Positions 15,440 through 23,350 of a DNA stretch of 24,805 nt are shown here, piece after piece. Position 1 is the stretch's first letter; every line of letters begins with the position of its first letter. Made by a program: the position numbers and the translations under genes. The DNA lies in NCBI GenBank assembly GCA_014799765.1, contig JAAVHK010000087.1, positions 1-24,805 of the forward strand, in the 5' to 3' direction. Under the pieces are notes generated by a model. The model had not been told where the DNA came from, made no database searches, and saw only the letters and a list, made by a program, of their open reading frames with translations. Origin of the DNA: Ruminococcus sp. GTDB lineage: Bacteria; Bacillota; Clostridia; Oscillospirales; Ruminococcaceae.

Positions 15440-15468
15440 AGTATAGCACAAATGTACGGAAATGTCAA
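15440..15468 (-). promoter_or_regulatory. Sigma-A promoter of the dockerin protease operon
   Basis: Minus strand TTGACA (15463-15468), 17 bases, TATACT (15440-15445). The only good promoter seen for the three dockerin genes. Confidence 0.9.
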
Positions 15469-15518
15469 TATATTCCGGAAAAATAAACGTAAAAAATGTT
15501 AGGATGTTTTTGTTTATA

Positions 15519-15547
15519 TTGACGGAATCTGAATAATATGTTATAAT
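15519..15547 (+). promoter_or_regulatory. Sigma-A promoter of azlCD and the SUKH-3 genes
   Basis: TTGACG (15519-15524), 17 bases, TATAAT (15542-15547), 34 bases before the TTG start of azlC. It is divergent from the protease promoter, about 50 bases away. Confidence 0.88.
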
Positions 15548-15581
15548 TTTCAGTATCAGTTTAAAGTAAAGGAGAATTTTT

Positions 15582-16274
15582 TTGAAGGATTTTTTAAAGG
15601 GAGTTTCCCACGGAATCCCGATAGCATTAGGGTATTTGTCGGTATCATTCGGGTTTGGGATAAAGGCGGTAAGTGTGGGTATTTCTGTATTATGGGCTTC
15701 GCTTATATCGGCAACTAATCTCACGTCCGCCGGACAGACAGCCGGAGTTGACATAATAGCAGTCGGCGGAACTCTCATAGAAATGATACTCGTACAGCTT
15801 ACAATAAATATAAGGTACTCGCTTATGGCAATATCTTTATCGCAGAAACTCGACAGTAATTTCACAATTCAGCATCGTTTAATAGCATCATACGGCATCA
15901 CAGACGAAATTTTCGGGGTATGTTCCGCACAGAAACAAAAACTCACACCGTCATATATGTACGGGATTATTTTAATATCTGCTGTCGGATGGGTAAGTGG
16001 TACGGCTCTCGGGGCTACTGCCGGACAGCTTTTACCGGATAGCGTTTCCTCTGCACTGGGGATAGTTCTTTATGGTATGTTCATGGCGATAATAATTCCA
16101 CCTGCTCGCCGAAAGAAAAGCGTACTGATAGTAGTAATACTTTCGGCACTGACAAGTATTCTGTTTAAGTACTTATTTACTGCGGTATCGTCGGGATTTG
16201 CCGTGATTATAAGTGCAGTTATCGCCTCGGTAGTATGTGCGATAATGTTTCCAGTCGGGGAGGATTCAGAATGA
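15582..16274 (+). CDS. azlC: AzlC-family branched-chain amino-acid exporter, large subunit
   Basis: A 230-residue integral membrane protein with several hydrophobic helices. The start GVSHGIPIALGYLSVSFGFG is the AzlC signature, and INIRYSLMAISLSQKL and YGITDEIFGV match the family. AzlC works with AzlD; characterised pairs export branched-chain amino acids or analogues such as azaleucine. The start codon is TTG at 15582, fixed by AAAGGAG seven bases upstream. azlD overlaps its end by four bases (ATGA), so the two are translationally coupled. Substrate is inferred from the family. Confidence 0.93.
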   Translation: MKDFLKGVSHGIPIALGYLSVSFGFGIKAVSVGISVLWASLISATNLTSAGQTAGVDIIAVGGTLIEMILVQLTINIRYSLMAISLSQKLDSNFTIQHRLIASYGITDEIFGVCSAQKQKLTPSYMYGIILISAVGWVSGTALGATAGQLLPDSVSSALGIVLYGMFMAIIIPPARRKKSVLIVVILSALTSILFKYLFTAVSSGFAVIISAVIASVVCAIMFPVGEDSE

Positions 16275-16567
16275 ATATCGCTTTATACGTAATTGTAATG
16301 GCAGTCGTCACCTACCTGATAAGAATGATACCGTTTGTATTTTTCCGGAAAAAAATAAAATCCCGATTTTTCCGGAGTTTCCTGTATTACATACCTTATG
16401 CAGTTCTGTCCGCTATGACCATTCCCGCAATTTTCTACAGTACCGGTAACCTGTTCACCGCTATAGCCGGTACTGTTACGGCGTTTGTGCTGTCTTATTT
16501 CAATTTACCGCTTATTGTAGTGGCACTATCCGCAACCGCTATGGCGTTTATTGTCGGATTATTTTAA
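16271..16567 (+). CDS. azlD: AzlD-family exporter, small subunit
   Basis: A 98-residue protein of about four hydrophobic helices. The start NIALYVIVMAVVTYLIRMIPFVFF and the segment YIPYAVLSAMTIPAIFYSTGN are typical of AzlD. The frame is open upstream to 16235, but GGGAGG ahead of the ATG at 16271 and the ATGA overlap with azlC set the start. It acts as partner of AzlC. It ends 20 bases before the first SUKH-3-like gene with no terminator between, so read-through is likely. Confidence 0.92.
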   Translation: MNIALYVIVMAVVTYLIRMIPFVFFRKKIKSRFFRSFLYYIPYAVLSAMTIPAIFYSTGNLFTAIAGTVTAFVLSYFNLPLIVVALSATAMAFIVGLF

Positions 16568-16569
16568 TC

Positions 16570-16597
16570 TGAAAGGAGTTTATTATTATGACAAGAG
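16570..16597 (+). repeat. Identical gene leader, copy 1
   Basis: 28 bases from TGAAAGGAG through the first codons of the gene (ATGACAAGAG), identical to 17423-17450. It contains the ribosome binding site and start and marks the two following genes as products of a duplication. Confidence 0.9.
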
Positions 16598-17403
16598 CAG
16601 AGTTTTTAGAAAAAGCGACACTTGTTTCAGAAAAAGTTGTTGACGGTGTGCGATATGTAGATTATAATGATTGTGTAAGAAAAATTGATAAAAGTGATGT
16701 TATAAAAGACGGTAAACAGATACTTGAGTTTTTAAAAGAATTTGCTTTGATTCATATTGTTATAAAGTCTTCAAGAAATAATGACTATAAAAATGTACGA
16801 ATATCCACAGGAGCAATACACTATTGGGCGGACATTAATGTTGCTGTTGTTGGAGTTACTTCAATGTGGAATACTTCATTAAATGAAAATTACTTTTATA
16901 TGTCTGAAGACGGAGTTTTTTATAATCAGGAAAGAAATGTGATTGCTTACAATACAGACGATTATTTGAAATATCTTCTGAATGTAAAGTGCGACTATCA
17001 TAAGCCGATTTCTGAAAAAACTTATCATATGCTTAAAGAAGCTGGCTGGTATGAGGGAAGATGTATAGATATTAGTGAACTTGTTTCAGAATGTGAAAAT
17101 GATGATATATTTCTTTCTGAGACGCAAAAAAAGATTATAATGGAATTTGGAGGAATAAAAGGAAAAGATAAAAGAAATCGTGAATTCAGAATAAAGAATA
17201 AAAAAGAATGGCTATTTTACGAAAAACTTTTTCCTTATGATTCATTAACTACGACATATGGAACGGATTTGGTATGTATAGGAGATTATGCAGACCAGAT
17301 GATAGGATTATATCTTACAACAGACGGAAGATTAGTTAATCAAATGGGACTTCAGTTAGGTTTAAACATAATGGAAAGTTTCAATATTATGCTTGGTGAC
17401 TGA
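16588..17403 (+). CDS. SUKH-3-type immunity-like protein
   Basis: A 271-residue soluble protein. The C-terminal part carries the SUKH-3 pattern: LKEAGWYEGRCIDI at about 150-161, ECENDDIFLSETQKKIIMEFGG, then a strand-rich end with DLVCIGDYADQMIGLYLTTDGRL and a MESFNIML finish. SUKH proteins are mostly immunity factors against polymorphic or contact-dependent toxins and bind many partners. The N-terminal 140 residues are an additional domain, also with a YFYMSEDGVFY strand motif, which could be a second diverged SUKH-like unit. AAAGGAG precedes the ATG. The next gene is a paralogue. No toxin gene adjoins it. Confidence 0.75.
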   Translation: MTRAEFLEKATLVSEKVVDGVRYVDYNDCVRKIDKSDVIKDGKQILEFLKEFALIHIVIKSSRNNDYKNVRISTGAIHYWADINVAVVGVTSMWNTSLNENYFYMSEDGVFYNQERNVIAYNTDDYLKYLLNVKCDYHKPISEKTYHMLKEAGWYEGRCIDISELVSECENDDIFLSETQKKIIMEFGGIKGKDKRNREFRIKNKKEWLFYEKLFPYDSLTTTYGTDLVCIGDYADQMIGLYLTTDGRLVNQMGLQLGLNIMESFNIMLGD

Positions 17404-17422
17404 TAATTATTTAACTGAAATA

Positions 17423-17450
17423 TGAAAGGAGTTTATTATTATGACAAGAG
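17423..17450 (+). repeat. Identical gene leader, copy 2
   Basis: Partner of 16570-16597, all 28 bases identical although the coding sequences diverge soon afterwards. Confidence 0.9.
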
Positions 17451-18391
17451 AAGAATTTGAAAAATTCAAGGAAATTCATAATATTGAAAAATATGAATGC
17501 GATTTGGAAAAGTTTTTAAAAAAGGCTGAAGAATGGTCGGTCAGAAACAATTGTAGCGAACAATTTAAAAAGGCTGAAATGAATAACATTATTGATTTTA
17601 TCAGGGAATACGGAATATTTTATTTTAAACGTACTGAAAAAAAGTCCGGTGATGTTATAAAATTTAGCTGTAGTATTTCTGAATACTGTCATTACTGGAA
17701 AGATGTTAATCAAGTTGCTTTTCGTATCGGGCGGGTTGAAAATGCAAGCGGAGATATTGAACATTTCTATATGCTTGAAAACGGTTCTTTTTATAGTAGA
17801 GATGGTGCTTTCCTCAACGAAGAACACAAAAAAATCGCAGACAATACACCGGATTTTCTTGACTATATAACTACTGTTGAATATGACTATCATGCACCGA
17901 TTTCAGAAAATACATATCGCAGGTTAAAAGAAGCCGGTTGGTATGAGGGCAGAAAAATTGATATTTCCGGACTGGTCAGGGAGTGCGAAAAAGACGGCGT
18001 TTTCCTTACTGAACCACAAAAGCGTTTTATTGAGGAATTCGGCGGTTTAGAGGGTTCACGTGAAGATATAAGTCATTGGTTTTATATAAGCGATAAAAGA
18101 ACTAACGAATACAGTGAGGGTAAACCTGTTTATTTTATTGATATGTTAAATTATACATCTGAAGATATGGAAGATAATGCTCAATTATTCAATGCTGAAG
18201 AAGAGGATATTATTAATATTATAGAAAAATACGGTGAAAATACTGTCTGTATCGGTGAGTATGGTGATTGGTGTACTGATATTTTGCTTGCAGAAAACGG
18301 ACTTATGGTACTTCAATGTGAGGGTGATATTAAGGAGTACGGGCGTACCGCTATGGAGGGCTTTAACAGAATGCTCAGATACTACATATAA
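17441..18391 (+). CDS. SUKH-3-type immunity-like protein (paralogue)
   Basis: A 316-residue paralogue of the 16588-17403 product. It shares the N-terminal domain (HYWKDVN, HFYMLENGSFYS, IADNTPDFLDYI), the hinge YDYHAPISENTYRRLKEAGWYEGR (GWYEGR at 166-171) and the SUKH-3 segment ECEKDGVFLTEPQKRFIEEFGG. A 35-residue acidic insertion (SEDMEDNAQLFNAEEEDI) distinguishes it from the first copy. The end TVCIGEYGDWCTDILLAENGLMV and MEGFNRML follow the family pattern. Likely an orphan or poly-immunity gene; the toxin it would neutralise is not in the window. Ends at a strong terminator. Confidence 0.78.
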   Translation: MTREEFEKFKEIHNIEKYECDLEKFLKKAEEWSVRNNCSEQFKKAEMNNIIDFIREYGIFYFKRTEKKSGDVIKFSCSISEYCHYWKDVNQVAFRIGRVENASGDIEHFYMLENGSFYSRDGAFLNEEHKKIADNTPDFLDYITTVEYDYHAPISENTYRRLKEAGWYEGRKIDISGLVRECEKDGVFLTEPQKRFIEEFGGLEGSREDISHWFYISDKRTNEYSEGKPVYFIDMLNYTSEDMEDNAQLFNAEEEDIINIIEKYGENTVCIGEYGDWCTDILLAENGLMVLQCEGDIKEYGRTAMEGFNRMLRYYI

Positions 18392-18397
18392 TTTTAT

Positions 18398-18443
18398 CTT
18401 CCGGAAATCTGTTGAAATTATACAGTTTTCCGGAAGTTTTTTT
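18398..18443 (+). terminator. Strong terminator after the SUKH-3 pair
   Basis: CTTCCGGAAA pairs perfectly with TTTCCGGAAG across an 18-20 base loop that can itself pair (CTGT/ACAG), followed by seven T. It separates the azlCD/SUKH unit from the phage module. Confidence 0.9.
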
Positions 18444-18524
18444 ATACATTTCTACAAATTTACGGTACTTATTTTTCTTATACAACGGGTTATGATTTAA
18501 AAATCCTCTTTTCCGATGTCTCTA

Positions 18525-18543
18525 TGAACGGTGATAACGTTCA
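18525..18543. promoter_or_regulatory. Inverted repeat upstream of terS
   Basis: TGAACG, seven bases, CGTTCA, 25 bases before the terS start and just ahead of its ribosome binding site. It could be an operator or a leader hairpin controlling the phage late genes. The 12 bases TGAACGGTGATA recur inverted at 20290-20301. No convincing -10/-35 pair is seen in the 125 bases between the terminator and this site. Confidence 0.4.
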
Positions 18544-18568
18544 CGATTGAAAGGAGGGTTTTATTTTT

Positions 18569-19042
18569 GTGAATAATCAATTATATGATTTCTGTTGTAA
18601 TTACGTCATGCTCGGAGATGTTACCGAATCCGCAATAAAAGCCGGTTTCGACAGAAAAAACGCTCTGCAAAACGGTATAAAACTTCTTGAATCCGACAAA
18701 TGCAGAAAACTTATCTCACGTATCAGAAATGCAGTCGCCGGAAATAATGACGTCGCAACCGGTCTTAAAAGACTTGCTTTCGGAAACTGTACCGATGCGG
18801 TCTATCTCGTATTCGCCGACGAACTCCCACCACCTGACGTAATTTCACGTCTTGACCTCTTTAACGTCTCGGAAATAAAACGCATAAAAGGCGGTGGCGT
18901 CGAGATAAAATTTTTCGACCGTCTGAAAGCTCTCGAAAAACTCTTTGAACTGGAAAATACTTTTTCCGACAAGGACAAAGCCACCGACTTGATAAAGGCT
19001 CTCGCTGATTCGTCTACGGACGGTGAGAGTCTTGAAAATTGA
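18569..19042 (+). CDS. Phage terminase small subunit
   Basis: A 157-residue protein that would recognise phage DNA and hand it to the large subunit. The N-terminal helices fit the DNA-binding domain of the Terminase_2/XtmA type (FCCNYVMLGDVTESAIKAGFDRKNALQNGIKLLES). The end has the usual EIKFFDRLKALEKLFEL oligomerisation/large-subunit contact segment. The start is GTG at 18569, with GGAGGG ten bases upstream. It overlaps the large-subunit gene by 20 bases. First gene of the phage module. Confidence 0.85.
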   Translation: MNNQLYDFCCNYVMLGDVTESAIKAGFDRKNALQNGIKLLESDKCRKLISRIRNAVAGNNDVATGLKRLAFGNCTDAVYLVFADELPPPDVISRLDLFNVSEIKRIKGGGVEIKFFDRLKALEKLFELENTFSDKDKATDLIKALADSSTDGESLEN

Positions 19043-20279
19043 AAAATTTTCACGGAAACAAAAACTTGTCGTAAACTGGTGGAAAAATCCTGCTCTGTGC
19101 GGTCACGACGCTATTATCTGTGACGGTGCTGTACGAAGTGGCAAAACTCTTTCCATGTCGCTCGGATTCGTTCTGTGGGCTTCCTGTGAGTTTAACGGAA
19201 ACTCTTTCGCTATTTGCGGAAAAACTATAAATTCTGTCCGCCGGAATGTAATTACACCGTTACTGCCGTTACTGCAAAATTACGGTTTTGTCTGTCTGGA
19301 AAAAATAAGCAGAAATTACATTGACATTACATTTCTTGGAAAAACTAACCGTTTCTATATTTTCGGTGGCAGGGATAACAGTTCCGCATCACTCATACAG
19401 GGTATGACACTTGCCGGAATACTCCTCGACGAAGTTGTACTTATGCCACGTTCTTTCGTGGAGCAGGCACTTGCAAGATGTTCTGTTGAAAGGTCAAAAA
19501 TATGGTTTAACTGCAATCCGGATAATCCGTACCACTGGTTTTACAATGAATGGATTAAAAAATCTGTCGAAAAAAACGCTCTTTACGTACACTTCACTAT
19601 GAACGATAATCCGGCACTTTCGCAGAATCTCAGAAACCGTTACAAGAAACTTTATTCCGGTACTTTCTATGACCGTTTTGTACTCGGCAGGTGGACAGCC
19701 TCAAAAGATATTGTATATTCTGTATTCAATCCGGAAAAACACGTCTATAAAGGCGAAGTACAATGTGAACGTTACTATATATCGTGCGATTATGGCACTG
19801 TGAATCCATCTTCATTCGGTCTGTGGGGATTACATGACGACGTCTGGTACAGATTGAGGGAATACTATTATTCCTCTAAAAAAACAGGCGTTTCCCGTAC
19901 CGACGAGGAACACTATACCGCCCTTGAAAATCTTGCCGGTGACTTTAATATAAATCGGGTTATCGTTGACCCGTCATCCGCAAGTTTTATTGAGTGTATC
20001 CGCAGACACGGCAAATTCAGGGTAGTGAAAGCCAACAACGATGTAATCACTGGTATACGTAATGTAAGTACTTTGCTTAAACAGAACAAGTTAATGTTCC
20101 ATGAATCATGTACGGATATTATAAGGGAGTTTTCGTTATACCGCTGGAGTGAAAAATCAGTCAGCGATACGCCTGTCAAGGAAAATGACCACGCTATGGA
20201 CGATATGCGGTATTTTGTAATGAATGTAGCAATCGCCGGAAATAATGATGATATTTTTGCATTGTCCGTAGCAAGATAA
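19023..20279 (+). CDS. Phage terminase large subunit (PBSX/XtmB-like)
   Basis: A 418-residue packaging motor. The ATPase domain has Walker A GAVRSGKT at 35-42 and Walker B ILLDEV at 133-138. The C-terminal RNase H-like nuclease shows its acidic residues in CDYGTVNPSS (D256), IVDPSS (D316) and DHAMDD (about 389-394), so both activities look intact. The start is taken as GTG 19023, within the end of terS; a TTG at 19032 is an alternative. Length matches the PBSX-type terminase family. Confidence 0.95.
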   Translation: MRVLKIEKFSRKQKLVVNWWKNPALCGHDAIICDGAVRSGKTLSMSLGFVLWASCEFNGNSFAICGKTINSVRRNVITPLLPLLQNYGFVCLEKISRNYIDITFLGKTNRFYIFGGRDNSSASLIQGMTLAGILLDEVVLMPRSFVEQALARCSVERSKIWFNCNPDNPYHWFYNEWIKKSVEKNALYVHFTMNDNPALSQNLRNRYKKLYSGTFYDRFVLGRWTASKDIVYSVFNPEKHVYKGEVQCERYYISCDYGTVNPSSFGLWGLHDDVWYRLREYYYSSKKTGVSRTDEEHYTALENLAGDFNINRVIVDPSSASFIECIRRHGKFRVVKANNDVITGIRNVSTLLKQNKLMFHESCTDIIREFSLYRWSEKSVSDTPVKENDHAMDDMRYFVMNVAIAGNNDDIFALSVAR

Positions 20280-20289
20280 AATCTGAATC

Positions 20290-20301
20290 TATCACCGTTC
20301 A
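20290..20301. other. Inverted copy of the terS-leader motif
   Basis: TATCACCGTTCA is the exact reverse complement of TGAACGGTGATA at 18525-18536. It lies in the 43-base gap before the portal gene, just upstream of its ribosome binding site. Twelve-base matches can occur by chance at this scale, but both copies precede late genes. Confidence 0.3.
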
Positions 20302-20322
20302 GAAATTTTTAAAGGAGGAAAA

Positions 20323-21453
20323 ATGAAATTCTTTAAAAAAAAATCTGTGCCGGAAACTTCGCCGGAAATAGTCACGACACAGAGAAACTCAACATTTAAT
20401 ATGAAATTTCCGGATATTATAGAACCTGTCGAAAAGGAACTCTATGACCGTATAAGAAATGTAGTTCCTGTAGTAGATGCCGGTATAATGAAAATTATCC
20501 GTCTGACAGGTGGTTTCAGGGTCATATGTTCAGACGAAAATCTACAGCCGGAACTTGATTATTTTCTTGAAAATGTTCCGGTAGGTCTCGGCGGAAAGTC
20601 TGTCAATGTATTCGTTGACAATTTCCTTGACAGCATTCTTACTTACGGAAGTGCAGTCGGTGAAATTGTTCCCGACGAAACAGGAAAATCAATAGCAGGT
20701 CTGTGGAACGGCGATATTTCAAGAGTACGCATTTCTGCCGGAAATGACCCTTTCAGCCGTAAATATACCGTCATTAATTACGACGGTAAGGAAAAGACAG
20801 TCACGCACCCTGAAAGAATAATCTATACCGAACTTACCGGAAAAAGACCTATTCTGCGAGGTGTTCCGGCACTTGCTGGTATTCTTATGAGAATCTACGA
20901 ATGTATAGGTCAGAATTTCGACAGAGCAGGCAATGTCCGCTATGCCGTTACTTACAGACCGTCTAATGAAAATGATTATACATACGCCCGTGAACGTGCT
21001 GTACAGATTGCTCGTGAATGGTCAGATGCTATGAAATCTTCTTCATACGGTCAGGTAAAGGACTTCGTTTCAGTCGGCGACGTGGATATTAAAGTAATCG
21101 GTGCGGAAAATCAGCTTTTTGATACTAATGTACCGGTACGTCAGCTACTGGAGCAGATTATTTCAAAATTATCAATACCACCGTTTCTTCTTGGTCTTAA
21201 CTGGAGTTCTACAGAAAGAATGTCTTCGCAACAGGCGGATATACTTACTTCTGAACTCGAATACTACAGACGACTTCTTACACCGGTGATATGTCAGGTG
21301 GCGGAAGCGTTCATATATTCAACCGGTAACAGTGCTATGTGCCGTGTCGAATGGGATAACATCAACTTACAGGACGAATCCGAACTTGCCGTAGCACGTC
21401 TGCATAACGCACAGGCTATGGAAATCGAAAAACGTCTTGAAAATATGGATTAA
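20323..21453 (+). CDS. Phage portal protein
   Basis: A 376-residue protein forming the dodecameric DNA gate at the capsid vertex. Typical portal features are the DAGIMKIIRLTGGF opening, a YGSAVGEIVPDE segment, the HPERIIYTEL...GVPAL stretch, and SKLSIPPFLLGLNWSSTERMSSQQAD before the C-terminal helices (LTPVICQVAEAF). AAAGGAGG lies before the ATG. It is the third gene of the module and somewhat shorter than many portals, but it shows no break. Confidence 0.88.
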   Translation: MKFFKKKSVPETSPEIVTTQRNSTFNMKFPDIIEPVEKELYDRIRNVVPVVDAGIMKIIRLTGGFRVICSDENLQPELDYFLENVPVGLGGKSVNVFVDNFLDSILTYGSAVGEIVPDETGKSIAGLWNGDISRVRISAGNDPFSRKYTVINYDGKEKTVTHPERIIYTELTGKRPILRGVPALAGILMRIYECIGQNFDRAGNVRYAVTYRPSNENDYTYARERAVQIAREWSDAMKSSSYGQVKDFVSVGDVDIKVIGAENQLFDTNVPVRQLLEQIISKLSIPPFLLGLNWSSTERMSSQQADILTSELEYYRRLLTPVICQVAEAFIYSTGNSAMCRVEWDNINLQDESELAVARLHNAQAMEIEKRLENMD

Positions 21454-21477
21454 ATTTATTATGGAGGTACATTAATT

Positions 21478-22437
21478 ATGTATAACGATATCAAACTTGA
21501 AAAAGGTCTCTACAATCTCAGCGAAAAATCTTTCACAAACGCCCTCGAAGAACTTGACCCGACTTCCGCTTACTGTGGTACGCCTATGGAAAAGTTAGAC
21601 GCTTTCGAGAGACAGTTAAAAAGATTCAACATAAGAGTTGCCGGACAGGGTTGTGACCGTGTTGAAAAATTCTTTTCTTCTACCGAAACTGCTGTACTTT
21701 TTCCGGAATTTGTCACACGCTGTATCAGAAAAGGTTTTGAGGAAACTATACTTTCTTCCGTATGTGCTACACAGACTGTATGCGGAAGTTCTCAGTATCT
21801 CGGCTGTGTGATGGACGATTCCGCAGAATATACTACTTCCACACAGTCTAACGCACTTCCGGCAACTATCGTAAAGGAAAGTTCCTCTGCTATAAAACTT
21901 TCAAAGTACGGCAGACTTATTAATGCCTCATATGAAGCAGTACGTCAGCAGAGACTTGATGTTTTCGGCGTAATGCTCAGAAGTATCGGCGTTAAACTCG
22001 CTGTAGCCGTCGTAAAAGATGCCGTTTCCGTACTCGAAACAGGTGCGGAAGTCATAACAGTTCCGGCACTTACATATAGTTCACTGGCGAAACTTTACGG
22101 CAGTTTCGACTGTTTCAATATGAACGCCGTCATAACTTCACCGGAAATCGCTTCAGAAATAGTCGCTATGGAACAGCTGTCCGATACTTCAGTAGATACA
22201 GACGGTAAACTTATACTTCCGTTCGGTGCGGAATTAGTCAAGACCGTTGCAGTAGGTGACAATACACTCATAGGCATTGACAGAAATTTTGCCCTTGAAT
22301 TTATTACAAGCTCAAATCTCGTAATGGAAACTGACAAACTCATTGACAGACAGCTTGACCAGATAACAGTATCAATTACCTGTGGTTTCAGAAAAATAAC
22401 TCCTGATGCTGTAAAGATTCTCAAAGTTGCCGAATAA
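21478..22437 (+). CDS. Phage major capsid protein (HK97 fold, probable)
   Basis: A 319-residue product. Position after the portal, length, and pattern suit an HK97-fold capsid: a charged N-terminal arm (about 1-100), a low-charge strand region (ESSSAIKLSKYGRLINASYEAVRQQRLDVFG), an A-domain-like part with alternating Val/Ala strands, and a C-terminal ITVSITCGFRKITPDAVKILKVAE. TGGAGG precedes the ATG. No separate scaffold gene is seen; the N-terminal arm may serve that role. The fold call is inferred. Confidence 0.78.
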   Translation: MYNDIKLEKGLYNLSEKSFTNALEELDPTSAYCGTPMEKLDAFERQLKRFNIRVAGQGCDRVEKFFSSTETAVLFPEFVTRCIRKGFEETILSSVCATQTVCGSSQYLGCVMDDSAEYTTSTQSNALPATIVKESSSAIKLSKYGRLINASYEAVRQQRLDVFGVMLRSIGVKLAVAVVKDAVSVLETGAEVITVPALTYSSLAKLYGSFDCFNMNAVITSPEIASEIVAMEQLSDTSVDTDGKLILPFGAELVKTVAVGDNTLIGIDRNFALEFITSSNLVMETDKLIDRQLDQITVSITCGFRKITPDAVKILKVAE

Positions 22438-22505
22438 ATAATTATATCAGGGGAACGCATATGAATTTATACGTTCCCTTGAATTTCATGAAAGGAAGTT
22501 TTTTT

Positions 22506-23339
22506 ATGGATAAATCTGTTCTTGAAAAAATTAACAGTTTCACTCGCAGACCGTTCACGGAAGAAGAAGTATATACATTTCCTGTAATCCTGTGCGATAA
22601 CGATATTGACCGTGATTTTGAACGCTTTTCGGATTCCGCACTTGAAACGCTTGCGGAAAGTTTTATCGGCAAAACCGGTATATCTGACCACAACCCTACA
22701 GTCACAAATCAGAACGCACGCATATTTGATACGGAAATCATCACAGATAACACACGACTTACAAAAAATGGTGAACCTTATAAATATCTGAAAGCTAATG
22801 CATATATGATACGTACCGGCGAAAATGCCGATATGATTGCGGAAATCGAAGGCGGTATCAAAAAGGAAGTAAGTATTTCGTGCAGTGCGTCAAGCAGAAA
22901 GTGTTCAATATGCGGTACTGATAAAGCTGTAACCGGTTGCGTACACGTAAAGGGAAAATTTTACAATAACAAGATGTGTCACGTGATACTGGATAATATA
23001 ACCGATTCTTATGAATGGAGTTTTGTTGCCGTACCTGCTCAGATTAACGCCGGTGTTACGAAACGTTCAGCGAATTACGGAAATATTTCCACATATTCCG
23101 ACGTTGATATTAAAAACGCTGATGAAGAAATCCGTCGTGATATACGTCGACTTGCATTTTTCAGCGGTGGAAAATCTGCCGTTGAAAACGCTATGATTTC
23201 CGCAGAATGTATGAATACAGGTCAGCTTATAGAGTTAAAGAAATCATTTGAAAGGCGTTCATATTCCGGAAAAACTGAAGTACAGCTTATTCCGGATAAC
23301 AAGAACGATTTTTCAACAGACGAATTTTCAATGAAATAA
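22506..23339 (+). CDS. Prohead protease-like capsid maturation protein
   Basis: A 277-residue product. The frame is open 15 codons further upstream, but GAAAGGAAG ahead of the ATG at 22506 sets the start. The pattern matches phage prohead proteases: His62 in ISDHNPT, Ser123 in KKEVSISC, and YEWSFVAVPAQINAGV, where the family has a VPVPAN-like strand. Between the serine and that strand is a small cysteine cluster (CSIC 133-136, C145, H147, C158), probably a zinc-binding insertion. It would process capsid or portal proteins during head assembly. It lies after, not before, the capsid gene, the reverse of the usual order. The C-terminal 70 residues are charged and may be a scaffold-like tail. Confidence 0.7.
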   Translation: MDKSVLEKINSFTRRPFTEEEVYTFPVILCDNDIDRDFERFSDSALETLAESFIGKTGISDHNPTVTNQNARIFDTEIITDNTRLTKNGEPYKYLKANAYMIRTGENADMIAEIEGGIKKEVSISCSASSRKCSICGTDKAVTGCVHVKGKFYNNKMCHVILDNITDSYEWSFVAVPAQINAGVTKRSANYGNISTYSDVDIKNADEEIRRDIRRLAFFSGGKSAVENAMISAECMNTGQLIELKKSFERRSYSGKTEVQLIPDNKNDFSTDEFSMK

Positions 23340-23350
23340 GAGGTAGTTTT

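Noticed and set aside
18444..18568. tRNA or attachment site at the left edge of the phage module
   Set aside because: No cloverleaf-compatible sequence or obvious core repeat seen; the right edge is outside the window so a repeat cannot be compared.
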